Assembly: GCF_017916275.1 (NCBI RefSeq)
Contig: NZ_JAFMST010000007.1
Coordinates: 248,001 to 312,000, forward strand
DNA length: 64,000 nucleotides
Origin: Rubellimicrobium arenae
GTDB taxonomy: Bacteria; Pseudomonadota; Alphaproteobacteria; Rhodobacterales; Rhodobacteraceae
Reading direction: 5' to 3'
The translations under genes were made by a program, and so were the position numbers. How positions within the stretch are numbered: position 1 is the stretch's first letter; every line of letters starts with the position of its first letter. The notes under the pieces are model-generated. The model searched no databases and was not told where the DNA came from. It saw nothing but the letters and a program-made list of their open reading frames with translations. Of the stretch, positions 37,337 through 45,611 are shown piece after piece.

Positions 37337-38164
37337 ATGCGCGTGGCAGGCTGGCTGCTGGCGCTCGCGCTGGCTATGCCGGCGGCTGCGCAGGACACGG
37401 GGCTTCACAGCCTCGCCACGACCGCCGAGGCGGCAGCCTGGGACGCGGTCGGGCGGCTCGACATCGGGGGCAAGGGGTTCTGCACCGGATCGCTGATCGC
37501 GCCCGACCTCGTGCTGACCGCCGCCCACTGCCTTTACGACAAGCGCACCGGCGCTCCGGTCGATCCGTCCGCCATCGAGTTCCGGGCCGGCCTGGTCAAC
37601 GGCCATTCGGTCGCGTCGGGGATGGCGCTGCGGGCCGTGGCGCATCCCGCCTACCGCTTCGACCCCTCGGCCGGCGCGTCGGAAAGCCGGAACGACCTCG
37701 CCCTCGTGGAGCTGGCGCAGCCGATCGACGACGGAGCGATCCGGCCCTTCGAGACCGCCCCCGAGGTGCAGGCCGGCGCGGAGGTGAGCGTCGTCTCTTA
37801 CGCCTTGGGCCGGGCCGAGGCTCCGTCGCGCGAGGATTCCTGCGGCGTCCTGGGCCAGCAGAGGGGCGTCTTCGTCCTGACCTGCGACGTCGATTTCGGC
37901 GCGTCTGGCGCACCCATCTTCCAGATGGACGGGAGCATCGCCCGCATCGTCTCGGTCGTGTCGGCCAAGGGGGAGCTGGGGGGACGCCAGGTGGCGCTCG
38001 GCACCTCGCTGACCGAGCCGTTGGCCGAGCTCGAGGCGGCCTTCGAGGCGTCCGGGGGCGACGCGCCGGTGCGGACGGCGCGGGCCGAGGGGACGGCCGC
38101 CCTGAAAGCAAGCTTCGTCACCGCGCAGGGGGACTTGAACGCGCAGGCCACGCTTCCCAGATAA
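37337..38164 (+). CDS. Secreted trypsin-like serine protease
   Basis: A 275-residue exported S1-family peptidase (V8/trypsin-like). A signal peptide (about 1-19, cut after AAAQ) precedes the catalytic domain with His64 in LTAAHC, Asp120 in RNDLALVEL and Ser190 in FGASGAPI. The last 60 residues are Ala-rich and unassigned. A GGAGAGAA site lies just before the ATG. It precedes hsp20 by about 90 bases, in a group of envelope/stress genes. Confidence 0.9.
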   Translation: MRVAGWLLALALAMPAAAQDTGLHSLATTAEAAAWDAVGRLDIGGKGFCTGSLIAPDLVLTAAHCLYDKRTGAPVDPSAIEFRAGLVNGHSVASGMALRAVAHPAYRFDPSAGASESRNDLALVELAQPIDDGAIRPFETAPEVQAGAEVSVVSYALGRAEAPSREDSCGVLGQQRGVFVLTCDVDFGASGAPIFQMDGSIARIVSVVSAKGELGGRQVALGTSLTEPLAELEAAFEASGGDAPVRTARAEGTAALKASFVTAQGDLNAQATLPR

Positions 38165-38215
38165 CGCTTACCGGGGCGCCGATGCCGGGTCCCGGAACGA
38201 CAGGCCAGTCCCCCC

Positions 38216-38254
38216 GTGGGATGGTCCCACCGTTATCGCTCAATGAGGATGACC
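38216..38254 (+). promoter_or_regulatory. ROSE-type RNA thermometer upstream of hsp20
   Basis: Two adjacent hairpins lie in the hsp20 leader. The first is perfect (GTGGGA, loop TGG, TCCCAC; 38216-38230). The second (38232-38253) pairs the anti-SD sequence U-C-G-C-U with the ribosome site A-G-G-A, leaving a single bulged G at 38238 and a short AAU loop. The UYGCU sequence with its bulged G opposite AGGA is the defining feature of ROSE elements, which melt on heating to expose the ribosome site of small heat-shock genes. The ATG at 38255 starts one base after the hairpin. Confidence 0.75.
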
Positions 38255-38722
38255 ATGCGCAGCTTTGACCTTGCCCCGCTTTACCGGGCGACCGTCGGCT
38301 TTGACCAGATCGCCGACCTGATGGACCGCGTGCTTGCGACCACCGCGTCCGAAACCAACTACCCGCCCTACAACATCGAGAAGCTCGCCGACGGCTCCTG
38401 GCGCATCTCGATCGCCGTGGCCGGCTTTGCCAGCGACGAGCTGTTCGCCGAAGTGCGCGAGAACGCCCTGATCGTGACCGCCAAGAAGGCGGACGACTCG
38501 ACCGAGCGCAAGTTCCTGCACCGCGGCATCGCGACCCGCGCCTTCGAGCGCCGGTTCCACCTGGCCGACCATGTCCGCGTGACGGGCGCGTCGCATGTGG
38601 ACGGGATGCTGCACATCGACCTCGTGAAGGAAGTGCCGGAGGCCCTGAAGCCCCGTCGCATCGAGATCGCGAAGGCCGGCGTGCAGGACGCGAACCTCGT
38701 GGAAGCCAAGGCCGTCAACTGA
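38255..38722 (+). CDS. Small heat-shock protein Hsp20 (IbpA-like)
   Basis: A 155-residue alpha-crystallin domain chaperone that holds unfolding proteins in the cytoplasm. The N-terminus MRSFDLAPLYRATVGFDQI matches the alphaproteobacterial HspA/IbpA type, and the core has YNIEKLADGSWRISIAVAGF and FERRFHLADHVRVTGASHVDGML. Among three in-frame ATGs (38243, 38249, 38255) the last is chosen because the AGGA site lies 5 bases upstream and the ROSE hairpin ends right before it. An intrinsic terminator follows at 38766. Confidence 0.93.
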   Translation: MRSFDLAPLYRATVGFDQIADLMDRVLATTASETNYPPYNIEKLADGSWRISIAVAGFASDELFAEVRENALIVTAKKADDSTERKFLHRGIATRAFERRFHLADHVRVTGASHVDGMLHIDLVKEVPEALKPRRIEIAKAGVQDANLVEAKAVN

Positions 38723-38765
38723 GGCGCGGGCCCGCAAGGGCAACCGGCCGGACGGAGTTGATCGG

Positions 38766-38796
38766 GGGCGTGGACCGCAGGGTCCACGCCCTTTTT
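38766..38796 (+). terminator. Rho-independent terminator of hsp20
   Basis: A perfect 11-bp stem (38766-38776 with 38781-38791), loop GCAG, followed by TTTTT at 38792-38796. It lies 43 bases after the hsp20 stop. This is the clearest intrinsic terminator in the window. Confidence 0.9.
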
Positions 38797-39411
38797 CGTG
38801 TGCGGAGCGTAGCCCCTGCCCTGCGGGGACGGACTCCGGAGCCGCGCCGGGAGGCCAGGCCACGGCGCGGGGGGCGCGTGCTCGACGCGCGGCGGCTGGG
38901 TCTTTGCGGCCCCGGACCGGGGACCTCCCAGGGGGAACGGGGCCTGCGCGTTCCCATGAAACAGCTCTTGCCCGCGAAGCCTGTCTCCGGAACCGGAGCC
39001 TCGGGCATGGAGTGGCCAATGGACCGAGCCGCGCGGGACGGCTGGCCCTTCCTCGGGCCGTCCCAGGGGGACAGGCGGCTCCCGTGCCGGGCGGGCGTGG
39101 CCCGCGATGGCCTGCCCCCGATGGGGGCCGCAAGGCCGGGGTGGCGAACGGAGGACCTGTCCGGATCTCGTGGCGCAGAAGGTCGCAGGCGAAGGTTAAC
39201 GGCCCCTGACGGCACCGGACGGCGGGCCATCCGGGCGCGCAACGCCCCCTGTCGGGCGCCAGTCCGGAGCCAGTCCAGGGTCTGTCGGGACCCGGACCGG
39301 GAACCATCGGCCCCGTCCTACATTGTCCCGGCGTCTGGCCCCGCGACCCGTGGGACGCTGCGGCATCATTGCGCGACGGCCCGGCCCGTCCGCCAACCAA
39401 AGGAGACGGCC
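38797..39411. other. Gene-free stretch of about 600 bases
   Basis: No frame here has a family-like product, ribosome site or normal composition; the candidate frames are Arg/Pro/Gly-rich on both strands. The stretch contains several near-repeats of GGACCGGG/CCCGGTCC type and ends in the promoter and leader of the GlsB-like gene (AAAGGAGA at about 39400-39407). It may be a decayed gene or a long untranslated leader. Confidence 0.5.
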
Positions 39412-39666
39412 TTGGGCTTCATCTGGACCCTCATCATCGGACTCATCGCGGGCGCGCTGGCCAAGCTGATCATCCCCGGCCGGCAGGGCGGCGGGATCAT
39501 CGTGACGATGCTCCTGGGCGTCGTGGGCGCCTTCGTGGCGACCTGGCTCGGGCAGGCGCTGGGCTGGTACGCGCCCGGCGAAGGCGCGGGGCTGATCGGC
39601 GCCGTCGTGGGGGCCATCATCGTGCTCCTCATCTGGGGCGCCCTGCGCGGCCGGCGGAACGTCTGA
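39412..39666 (+). CDS. GlsB/YeaQ/YmgE family membrane protein (TTG start)
   Basis: An 84-residue protein with three membrane helices and the family motifs FIWTLIIGLIAGALAKLI and GVVGAFVATWLG, a small 'transglycosylase-associated' stress-response family. No ATG or GTG is available; the TTG at 39412 has an AAAGGAGA site 5-8 bases upstream, so a rare TTG start is inferred. It lies 67 bases before the yidB-like gene and downstream of hsp20, consistent with an envelope-stress role. Confidence 0.87.
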   Translation: MGFIWTLIIGLIAGALAKLIIPGRQGGGIIVTMLLGVVGAFVATWLGQALGWYAPGEGAGLIGAVVGAIIVLLIWGALRGRRNV

Positions 39667-39732
39667 CCCCTTTGGCGGCGGGCCCCGGCCCGCGCCCATC
39701 AACAGCGACGCGACCAACAGGAGGACATATCC

Positions 39733-40272
39733 ATGGCTCGTAGCGGCTTTCCTTCGATGACGGCCCTTCTGGGGCTTCTGGCTGTCGCCGGTTACCAGAA
39801 CCGCGACAAGATCTCCGAGATGCTGAACAACCGTGGCGCCGGCGGTGGCATGGGCGGCGGCATGGGCGGAATGGGCGGTGCCTCGGGCGGCGGGCTTGGC
39901 GGCCTGCTGGGCGGGCTGGGCGGCCAGGGCGGCGCCGGGGGCGGCCTGGGCGGGCTGCTGGCCGGGCTGGGCGGTGGCGCGGCCGGGGGCGGGCTGGGCG
40001 GCCTGCTGGGCGGCGGCCTGAACGAACTGGACGGCCACATGCGCCAGAACGGGCGCGGCGAGGTCATGGATTCCTGGGTCGGCACCGGTCCCAACCATTC
40101 CATGGAGCCGCACGACCTGGAGGCCGCGCTCGGCCCCGACGTGCTCCAGGACCTCGAGGAGCACACCGGCCTGTCGCGGAGCGAGATCCTGTCGCGCCTG
40201 TCGCGGGAGCTGCCCCACGCGGTGGACCAGTACACGCCCGACGGACGGATCCCGGACCGCAACATGTTCTGA
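39733..40272 (+). CDS. YidB family protein (DUF937) with Gly-rich repeat region
   Basis: A 179-residue protein. Residues 33-95 are an imperfect Gly-rich repeat (units like GGLGGLLGG and GGMGGGMGG); the C-terminal half is a YidB/DUF937 domain (DSWVGTGPNHSMEPHDLEAALG, then TGLSRSEILSRLSRELP). Role unknown; in other bacteria YidB is a small cytoplasmic protein. The ATG at 39733 follows a GGAGGA site. A 13-base triplicate repeat and a terminator-like hairpin follow the stop. Confidence 0.87.
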   Translation: MARSGFPSMTALLGLLAVAGYQNRDKISEMLNNRGAGGGMGGGMGGMGGASGGGLGGLLGGLGGQGGAGGGLGGLLAGLGGGAAGGGLGGLLGGGLNELDGHMRQNGRGEVMDSWVGTGPNHSMEPHDLEAALGPDVLQDLEEHTGLSRSEILSRLSRELPHAVDQYTPDGRIPDRNMF

Positions 40273-40285
40273 GGCCCCGGCCCCG

Positions 40286-40324
40286 GAGCCTGGCCCCAGA
40301 GCTTGGCCCCAGAGCCTGGCCCCA
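40286..40324. repeat. Three tandem 13-base repeats
   Basis: GAGCCTGGCCCCA, GAGCTTGGCCCCA and GAGCCTGGCCCCA follow each other at 40286-40298, 40299-40311 and 40312-40324, just after the YidB stop. One base differs in the middle unit. Probably a replication-slippage minisatellite. Confidence 0.8.
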
Positions 40325-40338
40325 CGGCGTAGCCATCG

Positions 40339-40366
40339 GGGGCGTCTCCATGCGGAGGCGCCCCTT
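40339..40366 (+). terminator. Hairpin terminator after YidB
   Basis: An 11-bp stem with one T-G pair (40339-40349 with 40354-40364), loop ATGC, followed by only two T residues. Strong stem but a short T-run, so termination is probable, not certain. Confidence 0.55.
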
Positions 40367-40473
40367 GTCGCATCCGGGGTCCGGCCCGGCGGTGCGGGCG
40401 GGCCGCGGGACAAGGCCGCCTGCCCGTGCTAGTCCCGCGCGGACCTGTCCGCACGCGATGAACGAGGCCCCGC

Positions 40474-41223
40474 ATGACCATCACCAACGAGGACGACCTC
40501 GAGGACCTGAAGGCGATCGGCCGCATCGTGGCCAACACCCTCCAGGCCATGGGCCGGGCGATGGAGCCCGGCATGACGACGCGGGAGCTGGACGGGATCG
40601 GCCGCGCGCTGCTGGAGCGCGAGGGCGCGACCCCCGCCCCCGAGTCGACCTACGACTTTCCGGGCGCGACCTGCATCAGCGTCAACGAGGAGATCGCCCA
40701 TGGCATCCCGGGCGACCGGGTCATCCGGGCCGGCGACCTCGTGAACATCGACGTGTCCGCCTCGTGGAACGGCACCTTCGCCGACACCGGGGCCACGTTC
40801 CGCGTGCCGCCGGTGCGGCCCACGCTCGACCGGCTGTGCCGGGACGGCCGCCGCGCCATGCAGGTCGGCATCGCGCAGGTGGGCCATGACAGGCCGCTGG
40901 CCGGGATCGGGGCGGCCATCGGCCGCTTTGCGTCCGAGCGCGGCTACACGCTGATCCGCAACCTCGCCAGCCATGGGGTCGGCCGGTCGCTCCACGAACA
41001 CCCCGAGGAGATCGCGACCTGGCCCACGCGCGGCGACCGGCGGCGGATGCACAGGGGCCTCGTGCTGACGGTCGAGCCGTTCCTCTCCCGGGGCGGGATC
41101 TGGGCGACGGACGGCGCGGACGGCTGGACGCTCTACAGCCAGCCCCCCGCCCCCGTCGTGCAGTACGAGCACACCGTCGTCGCGACGGAGCGGGAGGCGA
41201 TCATCGTCACGCTGCCGGGGTGA
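40474..41223 (+). CDS. map: Type I methionine aminopeptidase
   Basis: A 249-residue cytoplasmic metallopeptidase that removes the initiator methionine. The metal ligands are visible: Asp in VNIDVSASW and in FADTG, His in SHGVGRSLHE, Glu in LTVEPFLS and Glu in YEHTVVAT. Length is normal for the single-domain bacterial form. ATG at 40474 with a weak upstream site. Convergent with polA. Confidence 0.94.
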   Translation: MTITNEDDLEDLKAIGRIVANTLQAMGRAMEPGMTTRELDGIGRALLEREGATPAPESTYDFPGATCISVNEEIAHGIPGDRVIRAGDLVNIDVSASWNGTFADTGATFRVPPVRPTLDRLCRDGRRAMQVGIAQVGHDRPLAGIGAAIGRFASERGYTLIRNLASHGVGRSLHEHPEEIATWPTRGDRRRMHRGLVLTVEPFLSRGGIWATDGADGWTLYSQPPAPVVQYEHTVVATEREAIIVTLPG

Positions 41224-41275
41224 CGGCGCAGGCGGCCCTACTGGATGCGGGGACCGCTTGGCACGAAGGGGAAGG

Positions 41276-41297
41276 GGCGTCCCCGGCGGGGAACGCC
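41276..41297. terminator. Hairpin between convergent map and polA
   Basis: A 9-bp stem with a single bulged A (GGCGTCCCC at 41276-41284, loop GGC, GGGG-A-ACGCC at 41288-41297) sits in the 99-base gap between the convergent stops. It can act on both strands; no T-run. Confidence 0.45.
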
Positions 41298-41322
41298 GGT
41301 CGCGCCGGGACCCGGCTTCGGC

Positions 41323-44130
41323 TCAGTGCGCGGCGGCCCAGGTGTGGCCGGTGCCGGCCTCGACCTCCAGCGGCACGGTGAGCTTCACCGCCGGGTCGGG
41401 GGCGTTCACCATCACCTCGCGGGCGCGCTGGATCAGCGCGTCCTCGGCCTCCTTCTCCACCTCGAACAGGAGTTCGTCGTGGACCTGGAGGAGCATCCGG
41501 GCGGGGAGGCCGTCGATGGCGGGCTCCATGCGGATCATGGCGCGGCGGATGATGTCGGCCGCCGTCCCCTGGATGGGCGCGTTGATCGCGGCGCGGCGGG
41601 CAAAGGCGGCGCCGGGCCCCTTGGCGTTGATCTCGGGCGTGTGGATCTTGCGGCCGAACAGGGTCTTGACGTAGCCGTCGCGCTTGGCCCCCTGGACCAC
41701 GCTGTCCATGTAGGCCTTGATGCCCGGGAACTTGACGAAGTAGCGGTCGATGAACTGCTGCGCCTGATCCTTGGGGATGCGCAGGTTCCGCGCGAGGCCG
41801 AAGCCCGAGATGCCGTAGATGATGCCGAAGTTGATCGCCTTGGCCCGGCGGCGGAGCTCGGAGGTCATCTCGGACAGCGGCACGCCGAACATCTCGGACG
41901 CGGTGATGGCGTGGATGTCCTGGCCTTCGCGGAAGGCGGTCTTGAGCTCGGGCAGGTCGGCCATGTGGGCCAGGAGCCGCAGCTCGATCTGGGAGTAATC
42001 GAGCGAGACCAGCACCTTGCCCTCCTCGGCCACGAAGGCCTCGCGGATGCGGCGCCCTTCCTCGGTGCGGACGGGGATGTTCTGGAGGTTCGGGTCGGTC
42101 GAGGCGAGGCGCCCGGTGTTGGCTCCGGCGATGGAATAGGAGGTGTGGACGCGGCCCGTGTCCGCGTTGATCGCCTGCTGGAGCGCGTCGGTGTAGGTGC
42201 TCTTCAGCTTGGAGACCTGCCGCCAGTCGAGGACCAGGCCCGGCAGCGGGTGCATGGTGGACAGATCCTCGAGGACGTTGACGTCGGTGCCGTAGGCGCC
42301 GGTCTTGCCCTTGACCCCGCCCGGAAGCTTCAGCTCGTCGAAGAGGAGTTCGCCGAGCTGCTTGGGGCTGCCCAGGTTGAAGGGGCGGCCCGCCATCTCC
42401 TGCACCTCGGATTCGAGCTGCGCCATCTTCTGCGCAAAGGCGCCGGACATGCGGGACAGGGTGTCGCGGTCCACCTTGACGCCCGCCATTTCCATATGGG
42501 CGAGAACGGGCACGAGCGGCCGTTCCAGCGTCTCGTAGACGGTGGTGACGCGGACCCGGTGCAGGCGCGGCCGCAGCGCGAGCCAGAGGCGGAGCGTGAC
42601 GTCGGCGTCCTCGGCGGCGTAGGGGGTGGCCTTCTCGATGGCGACGCGGTCGAAGGTGACCTGCGACTTGCCGGTGCCGATCAGCTCCTTGATGGGGATG
42701 GGGAGATGGCCGAGGTAGCGCTCGGACAGCTCGTCCATGCCGTGGTTGTGCAACCCGCCATGGAGCGCATAGCTCATCAGCATGGTGTCGTCGAAGGGGC
42801 GGACCTCGACCCCGTAGCGGGCGAGGACCTTCCAGTCGTACTTGATGTTCTGGCCGATCTTGAGGATGTCGTCGGCCTCGAGCACCGGCCTCAGCGCGTC
42901 CAGCACCTCCTGGAGGGGGAGCTGGTCCGGCGCGAGGTCGTTGCCGCCGAACAGGTCGGCGGTGGCCGAGGCGCGGTGGCCCACCGGGATGTAGCAGGCG
43001 ACGTTCGGCGCGGTGGCGAGGCTGATCCCGGCAAGCTCGGCCACCATCTCGTTGAGGCTGGTGGTTTCCGTGTCCACGGCGACGTGCCCGGCCTCCCGGA
43101 TGCGGGCGATCCAGGCATCGAGCTGGTCGCGCGTGCGGACCGTCTCGTAGAGGGCGCGGTCGATGGGCGGGAGGGCAGTCTCCTCGGGAGCGGGAAGCTC
43201 GCGCCGCATCTGGCCCGAATCCTCGGGCACGGCGGGGGCGTCCACGCCCATGCGCTGCGCCACCTTCTTGGACAGCGACCGCAGCTCCATCCGGCCGAGG
43301 AAGTCGAGGAGCTGCGCCGCGTCGGGATCGCGCACCTCGAGCGAGTCGAGGTCGAAGTCGAGCGGCATGTCGCAATGCAGCGACACGAGGTCCCGCGACA
43401 GCCGGATCTGGTCGGCGTAGTCGATCAGCGTCTGGCGGCGCTTGGCCTGCTTGATCCCCTCGGCGCTGGCCAGGAGCGTGTCGAGGTCCCCGTATTCCTG
43501 GATGAGCTGGGCGGCGGTCTTGGCCCCGATGCCGGGCGCGCCCGGCACGTTGTCCACCGCATCCCCCATGAGCGCCTGCACGTCGATGACGCGTTCGGGA
43601 TAGACGCCGAACTTCTCGAAGACGCCCTCGCGGTCGATGCGCTTGTTCTTCATGGGGTCGAGCATCTCGACCCCGCCGCCCACGAGCTGCATCAGGTCCT
43701 TGTCCGAGGACACGATCGTCACGCGGCCCCCCGCGTCGCGGGCCTTGCAGGTCAGGGTCGCGATGATGTCGTCGGCCTCGAAGCCCTCGATCTCGTGGCA
43801 GGACACGCCGAAGGCGCGCGTCGCCTCGCGCGTCAGGGGGAACTGCGGAACCAGCTCCTCGGGCGGGGGCGGGCGATGGGACTTGTAGTCGCTGTAAAGC
43901 TCGTTCCGGAAGGACTTGGACGAAAAGTCGAAGATCACGGCGACATGGGTCGCAGCGTCGGGGCCGGTGTTCCCCTCGATGTAGCGGAAGAGCATGTTGC
44001 AGAAGCCCGCGACCGCCCCGATGGGCAGTCCGTCGGACTTCCGCGTGAGCGGCGGCAGGGCGTGGTAGGCCCGGAAGATGAAGGCCGAGCCGTCGATCAG
44101 GTGCAGGTGGCACCCCTTGCCGAATGCCAT
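41323..44130 (-). CDS. polA: DNA polymerase I
   Basis: A 935-residue repair and Okazaki-fragment polymerase. The 5'-3' exonuclease domain (1-290) begins LHLIDGSAFIFRAYHALPP; the 3'-5' exonuclease domain (about 330-520) keeps the Asp-x-Glu motif in AVDTETTSL, so proofreading is probably active; the polymerase domain (about 540-935) has motif A DYSQIELRLLAHM, motif B RRRAKAINFGIIYG and motif C LLQVHDELLFEV. Start ATG at 44130. A short zinc-finger gene precedes it by 13 bases on the same strand. Confidence 0.96.
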   Translation of the reverse strand: MAFGKGCHLHLIDGSAFIFRAYHALPPLTRKSDGLPIGAVAGFCNMLFRYIEGNTGPDAATHVAVIFDFSSKSFRNELYSDYKSHRPPPPEELVPQFPLTREATRAFGVSCHEIEGFEADDIIATLTCKARDAGGRVTIVSSDKDLMQLVGGGVEMLDPMKNKRIDREGVFEKFGVYPERVIDVQALMGDAVDNVPGAPGIGAKTAAQLIQEYGDLDTLLASAEGIKQAKRRQTLIDYADQIRLSRDLVSLHCDMPLDFDLDSLEVRDPDAAQLLDFLGRMELRSLSKKVAQRMGVDAPAVPEDSGQMRRELPAPEETALPPIDRALYETVRTRDQLDAWIARIREAGHVAVDTETTSLNEMVAELAGISLATAPNVACYIPVGHRASATADLFGGNDLAPDQLPLQEVLDALRPVLEADDILKIGQNIKYDWKVLARYGVEVRPFDDTMLMSYALHGGLHNHGMDELSERYLGHLPIPIKELIGTGKSQVTFDRVAIEKATPYAAEDADVTLRLWLALRPRLHRVRVTTVYETLERPLVPVLAHMEMAGVKVDRDTLSRMSGAFAQKMAQLESEVQEMAGRPFNLGSPKQLGELLFDELKLPGGVKGKTGAYGTDVNVLEDLSTMHPLPGLVLDWRQVSKLKSTYTDALQQAINADTGRVHTSYSIAGANTGRLASTDPNLQNIPVRTEEGRRIREAFVAEEGKVLVSLDYSQIELRLLAHMADLPELKTAFREGQDIHAITASEMFGVPLSEMTSELRRRAKAINFGIIYGISGFGLARNLRIPKDQAQQFIDRYFVKFPGIKAYMDSVVQGAKRDGYVKTLFGRKIHTPEINAKGPGAAFARRAAINAPIQGTAADIIRRAMIRMEPAIDGLPARMLLQVHDELLFEVEKEAEDALIQRAREVMVNAPDPAVKLTVPLEVEAGTGHTWAAAH

Positions 44131-44143
44131 CCGTCAGGCCCCC

Positions 44144-44506
44144 TTATGCGCCGTGATGCTCGCCCGAGCCGCCGTCGTTGCCCCGGAACGGATCGCTGCT
44201 GTCGCCGCCCGGCTGCTTGCCGCGCACGGTGCCTTCGAGGTCGGCGGGCTGGGCGTGGTCGGCCAGGCCCGGGGTCGCCGGATGCTGGTGCTGGGACTGC
44301 GAGTCGGCATGGACGAAGCGGGCGTCGCAGTAGCCGCAGTCGATGAAGCCCTGCTCGCGCGGGATCTCGTACCAGACGCGGGGATGGCCCAGCGCGCCTT
44401 CGCCGCCGTCGCAGGACACGCGCCAGGAGGTCACGACCTTGACCTCGGGCGGGGGGAGGCCGTCGGGCGCGGGGTGGTCCGTGCGGCGGATCATGAGCTG
44501 GGTCAT
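44144..44506 (-). CDS. Zinc-finger (CHCC/NDUFS6-like) protein
   Basis: A 120-residue protein whose N-terminal half carries a CHCC zinc-binding pattern: [19 protein letters not shown] followed by [13 protein letters not shown], the same fold found in the mitochondrial complex I accessory subunit NDUFS6 and its alphaproteobacterial relatives. The C-terminal 55 residues are Gly/His/Asp-rich and longer than usual. Transcribed just ahead of polA. Complex I association is inferred from the family, not from context. Confidence 0.85.
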   Translation of the reverse strand: MTQLMIRRTDHPAPDGLPPPEVKVVTSWRVSCDGGEGALGHPRVWYEIPREQGFIDCGYCDARFVHADSQSQHQHPATPGLADHAQPADLEGTVRGKQPGGDSSDPFRGNDGGSGEHHGA

Positions 44507-44582
44507 GGGAAGCGGTCCCTTGGGGCTGAGCGGCGGTCGCGCCGTTCTTAGCCGAGCGCGGCGGAGGAGGAAAGCATGGCCC

Positions 44583-44879
44583 CTATCTAGCCGGGGCGTC
44601 GAACACGACCATGAAGGGATGGAGCTCCAGCGTCATCAGCCCCTCGGCCACGGCGGGGTCGGACCCGGCGACCGCGCGGGCCGCATCGTCGTCCTCGGCG
44701 TCGAAGACGCAGAAGCCGTAGTCGCCGTTCGCCGCCCGGCCCACGTAGCGGATCACGCCCCGGCCATGCAGGTCCTGGAGATGGGCGAAGTGGCGGCCCA
44801 TGACCTCCATCTCGGCGGGCTGGATCGTGGCCGCGAAGTCCGGGCGGGGCGGAAGGATGCGGTAGGCGTAGGTGGCCAT
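44583..44879 (-). CDS. YciI family protein
   Basis: A 98-residue YciI/YCII-related single-domain protein ([48 protein letters not shown]). Members have a ferredoxin-like fold with a conserved His-Asp pair; function is generally unknown. The ATG at 44879 gives a normal length and lies 4 bases after the HIT-protein stop, so the two are co-transcribed. Confidence 0.85.
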   Translation of the reverse strand: MATYAYRILPPRPDFAATIQPAEMEVMGRHFAHLQDLHGRGVIRYVGRAANGDYGFCVFDAEDDDAARAVAGSDPAVAEGLMTLELHPFMVVFDAPAR

Positions 44880-44883
44880 GGCG

Positions 44884-45249
44884 CTAGGCCTGCGACAGCA
44901 TCGGTCCCAGGGGACGGCCGCCCAGGATGTGAACATGGAAGTGCGGCACCTCCTGCCCGCCATGGGTCCGGGTGTTGGCGATGGCGCGGAAGCCCTGGCC
45001 CAGCTCCTCCATCCCGCAGACGGCGGCCACGGCGGAAAGGAAGCCCGCCTGCTCGACCGCCGTCGCCTCGGCGGCGAAGTGGTCGAGGCTCATGTAGGGG
45101 CCCTTGGGAATCACCAGGAGGTGGACGGGCGCCTGCGGCCGGACGTCATGGAAGGCGAGCGCGTGCTCGTTCTCGAAGACGACCTTGGCCGGGATCTCGC
45201 CCCGGAGGATGCGCGCGAAGATGTTGCTGGAATCATAGTCGAAATCCAC
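44884..45249 (-). CDS. HIT family nucleotide-binding protein (HinT-like)
   Basis: A 121-residue histidine-triad hydrolase with FARILRGEIPAKVV and the HIT motif HFHVHILGG; HinT-type proteins hydrolyse AMP-lysine and other adenosine phosphoramidates. The start is a GTG at 45249 with a strong AGGAGGT site at the right distance; longer in-frame starts lack a site. Overall length fits HinT. Confidence 0.9.
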   Translation of the reverse strand: MDFDYDSSNIFARILRGEIPAKVVFENEHALAFHDVRPQAPVHLLVIPKGPYMSLDHFAAEATAVEQAGFLSAVAAVCGMEELGQGFRAIANTRTHGGQEVPHFHVHILGGRPLGPMLSQA

Positions 45250-45611
45250 GGGATACCTCCTGGCCTGCCCCCAGGGGCCCGCCATGGCCCCCGGGTGGCA
45301 TCCTGACCCAGCGACGCGGTCCGCGCCAGAGGGTCCGGGGCGGCGCGGGACAGGGCGCGGGGCCCTGCGGTCAAGGGCGGCGGGCGGGGCGCATGGGCAG
45401 GCCTTCGCGCATTGGCCGGCCACCTGTGGCTTGGACGCCACGGCAGGTACTGCCCCAGAAACGTCCCTTTTCAGCCGGAAACATAAAGAAACAAGGCGCT
45501 TCCGGGTGCCGAGGGGGGGGCTGTCGCGGCCCTGCGCCCCCGGGGGGCCCCGAAGGGGCCTGAGCAGGATCAGCTTGATCCCCTAAGCCCGAAGATTCTA
45601 AGTCTTTGTTC
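45250..45611. promoter_or_regulatory. Intergenic region upstream of the sugar transferase
   Basis: A 362-base gap without a convincing gene between the divergent HIT and sugar-transferase genes. It holds a patch of lower GC (about 45478-45500) that could include a promoter and two consecutive perfect hairpins: GGCCCC-GAA-GGGGCC (45546-45560) and GGATCA-GCT-TGATCC (45567-45581), 30 to 65 bases before the sugar-transferase ATG. The hairpins may regulate that gene's leader. Confidence 0.45.

Noticed and set aside
38723-39411. Arg/Pro-rich frames downstream of hsp20 on both strands
   Set aside because: No ribosome site or conserved pattern, overlap with the hsp20 terminator; judged non-coding.
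41245-44346. A 1033-codon open frame opposite polA
   Set aside because: Antisense shadow of a certain polymerase gene; no motif, no ribosome site.
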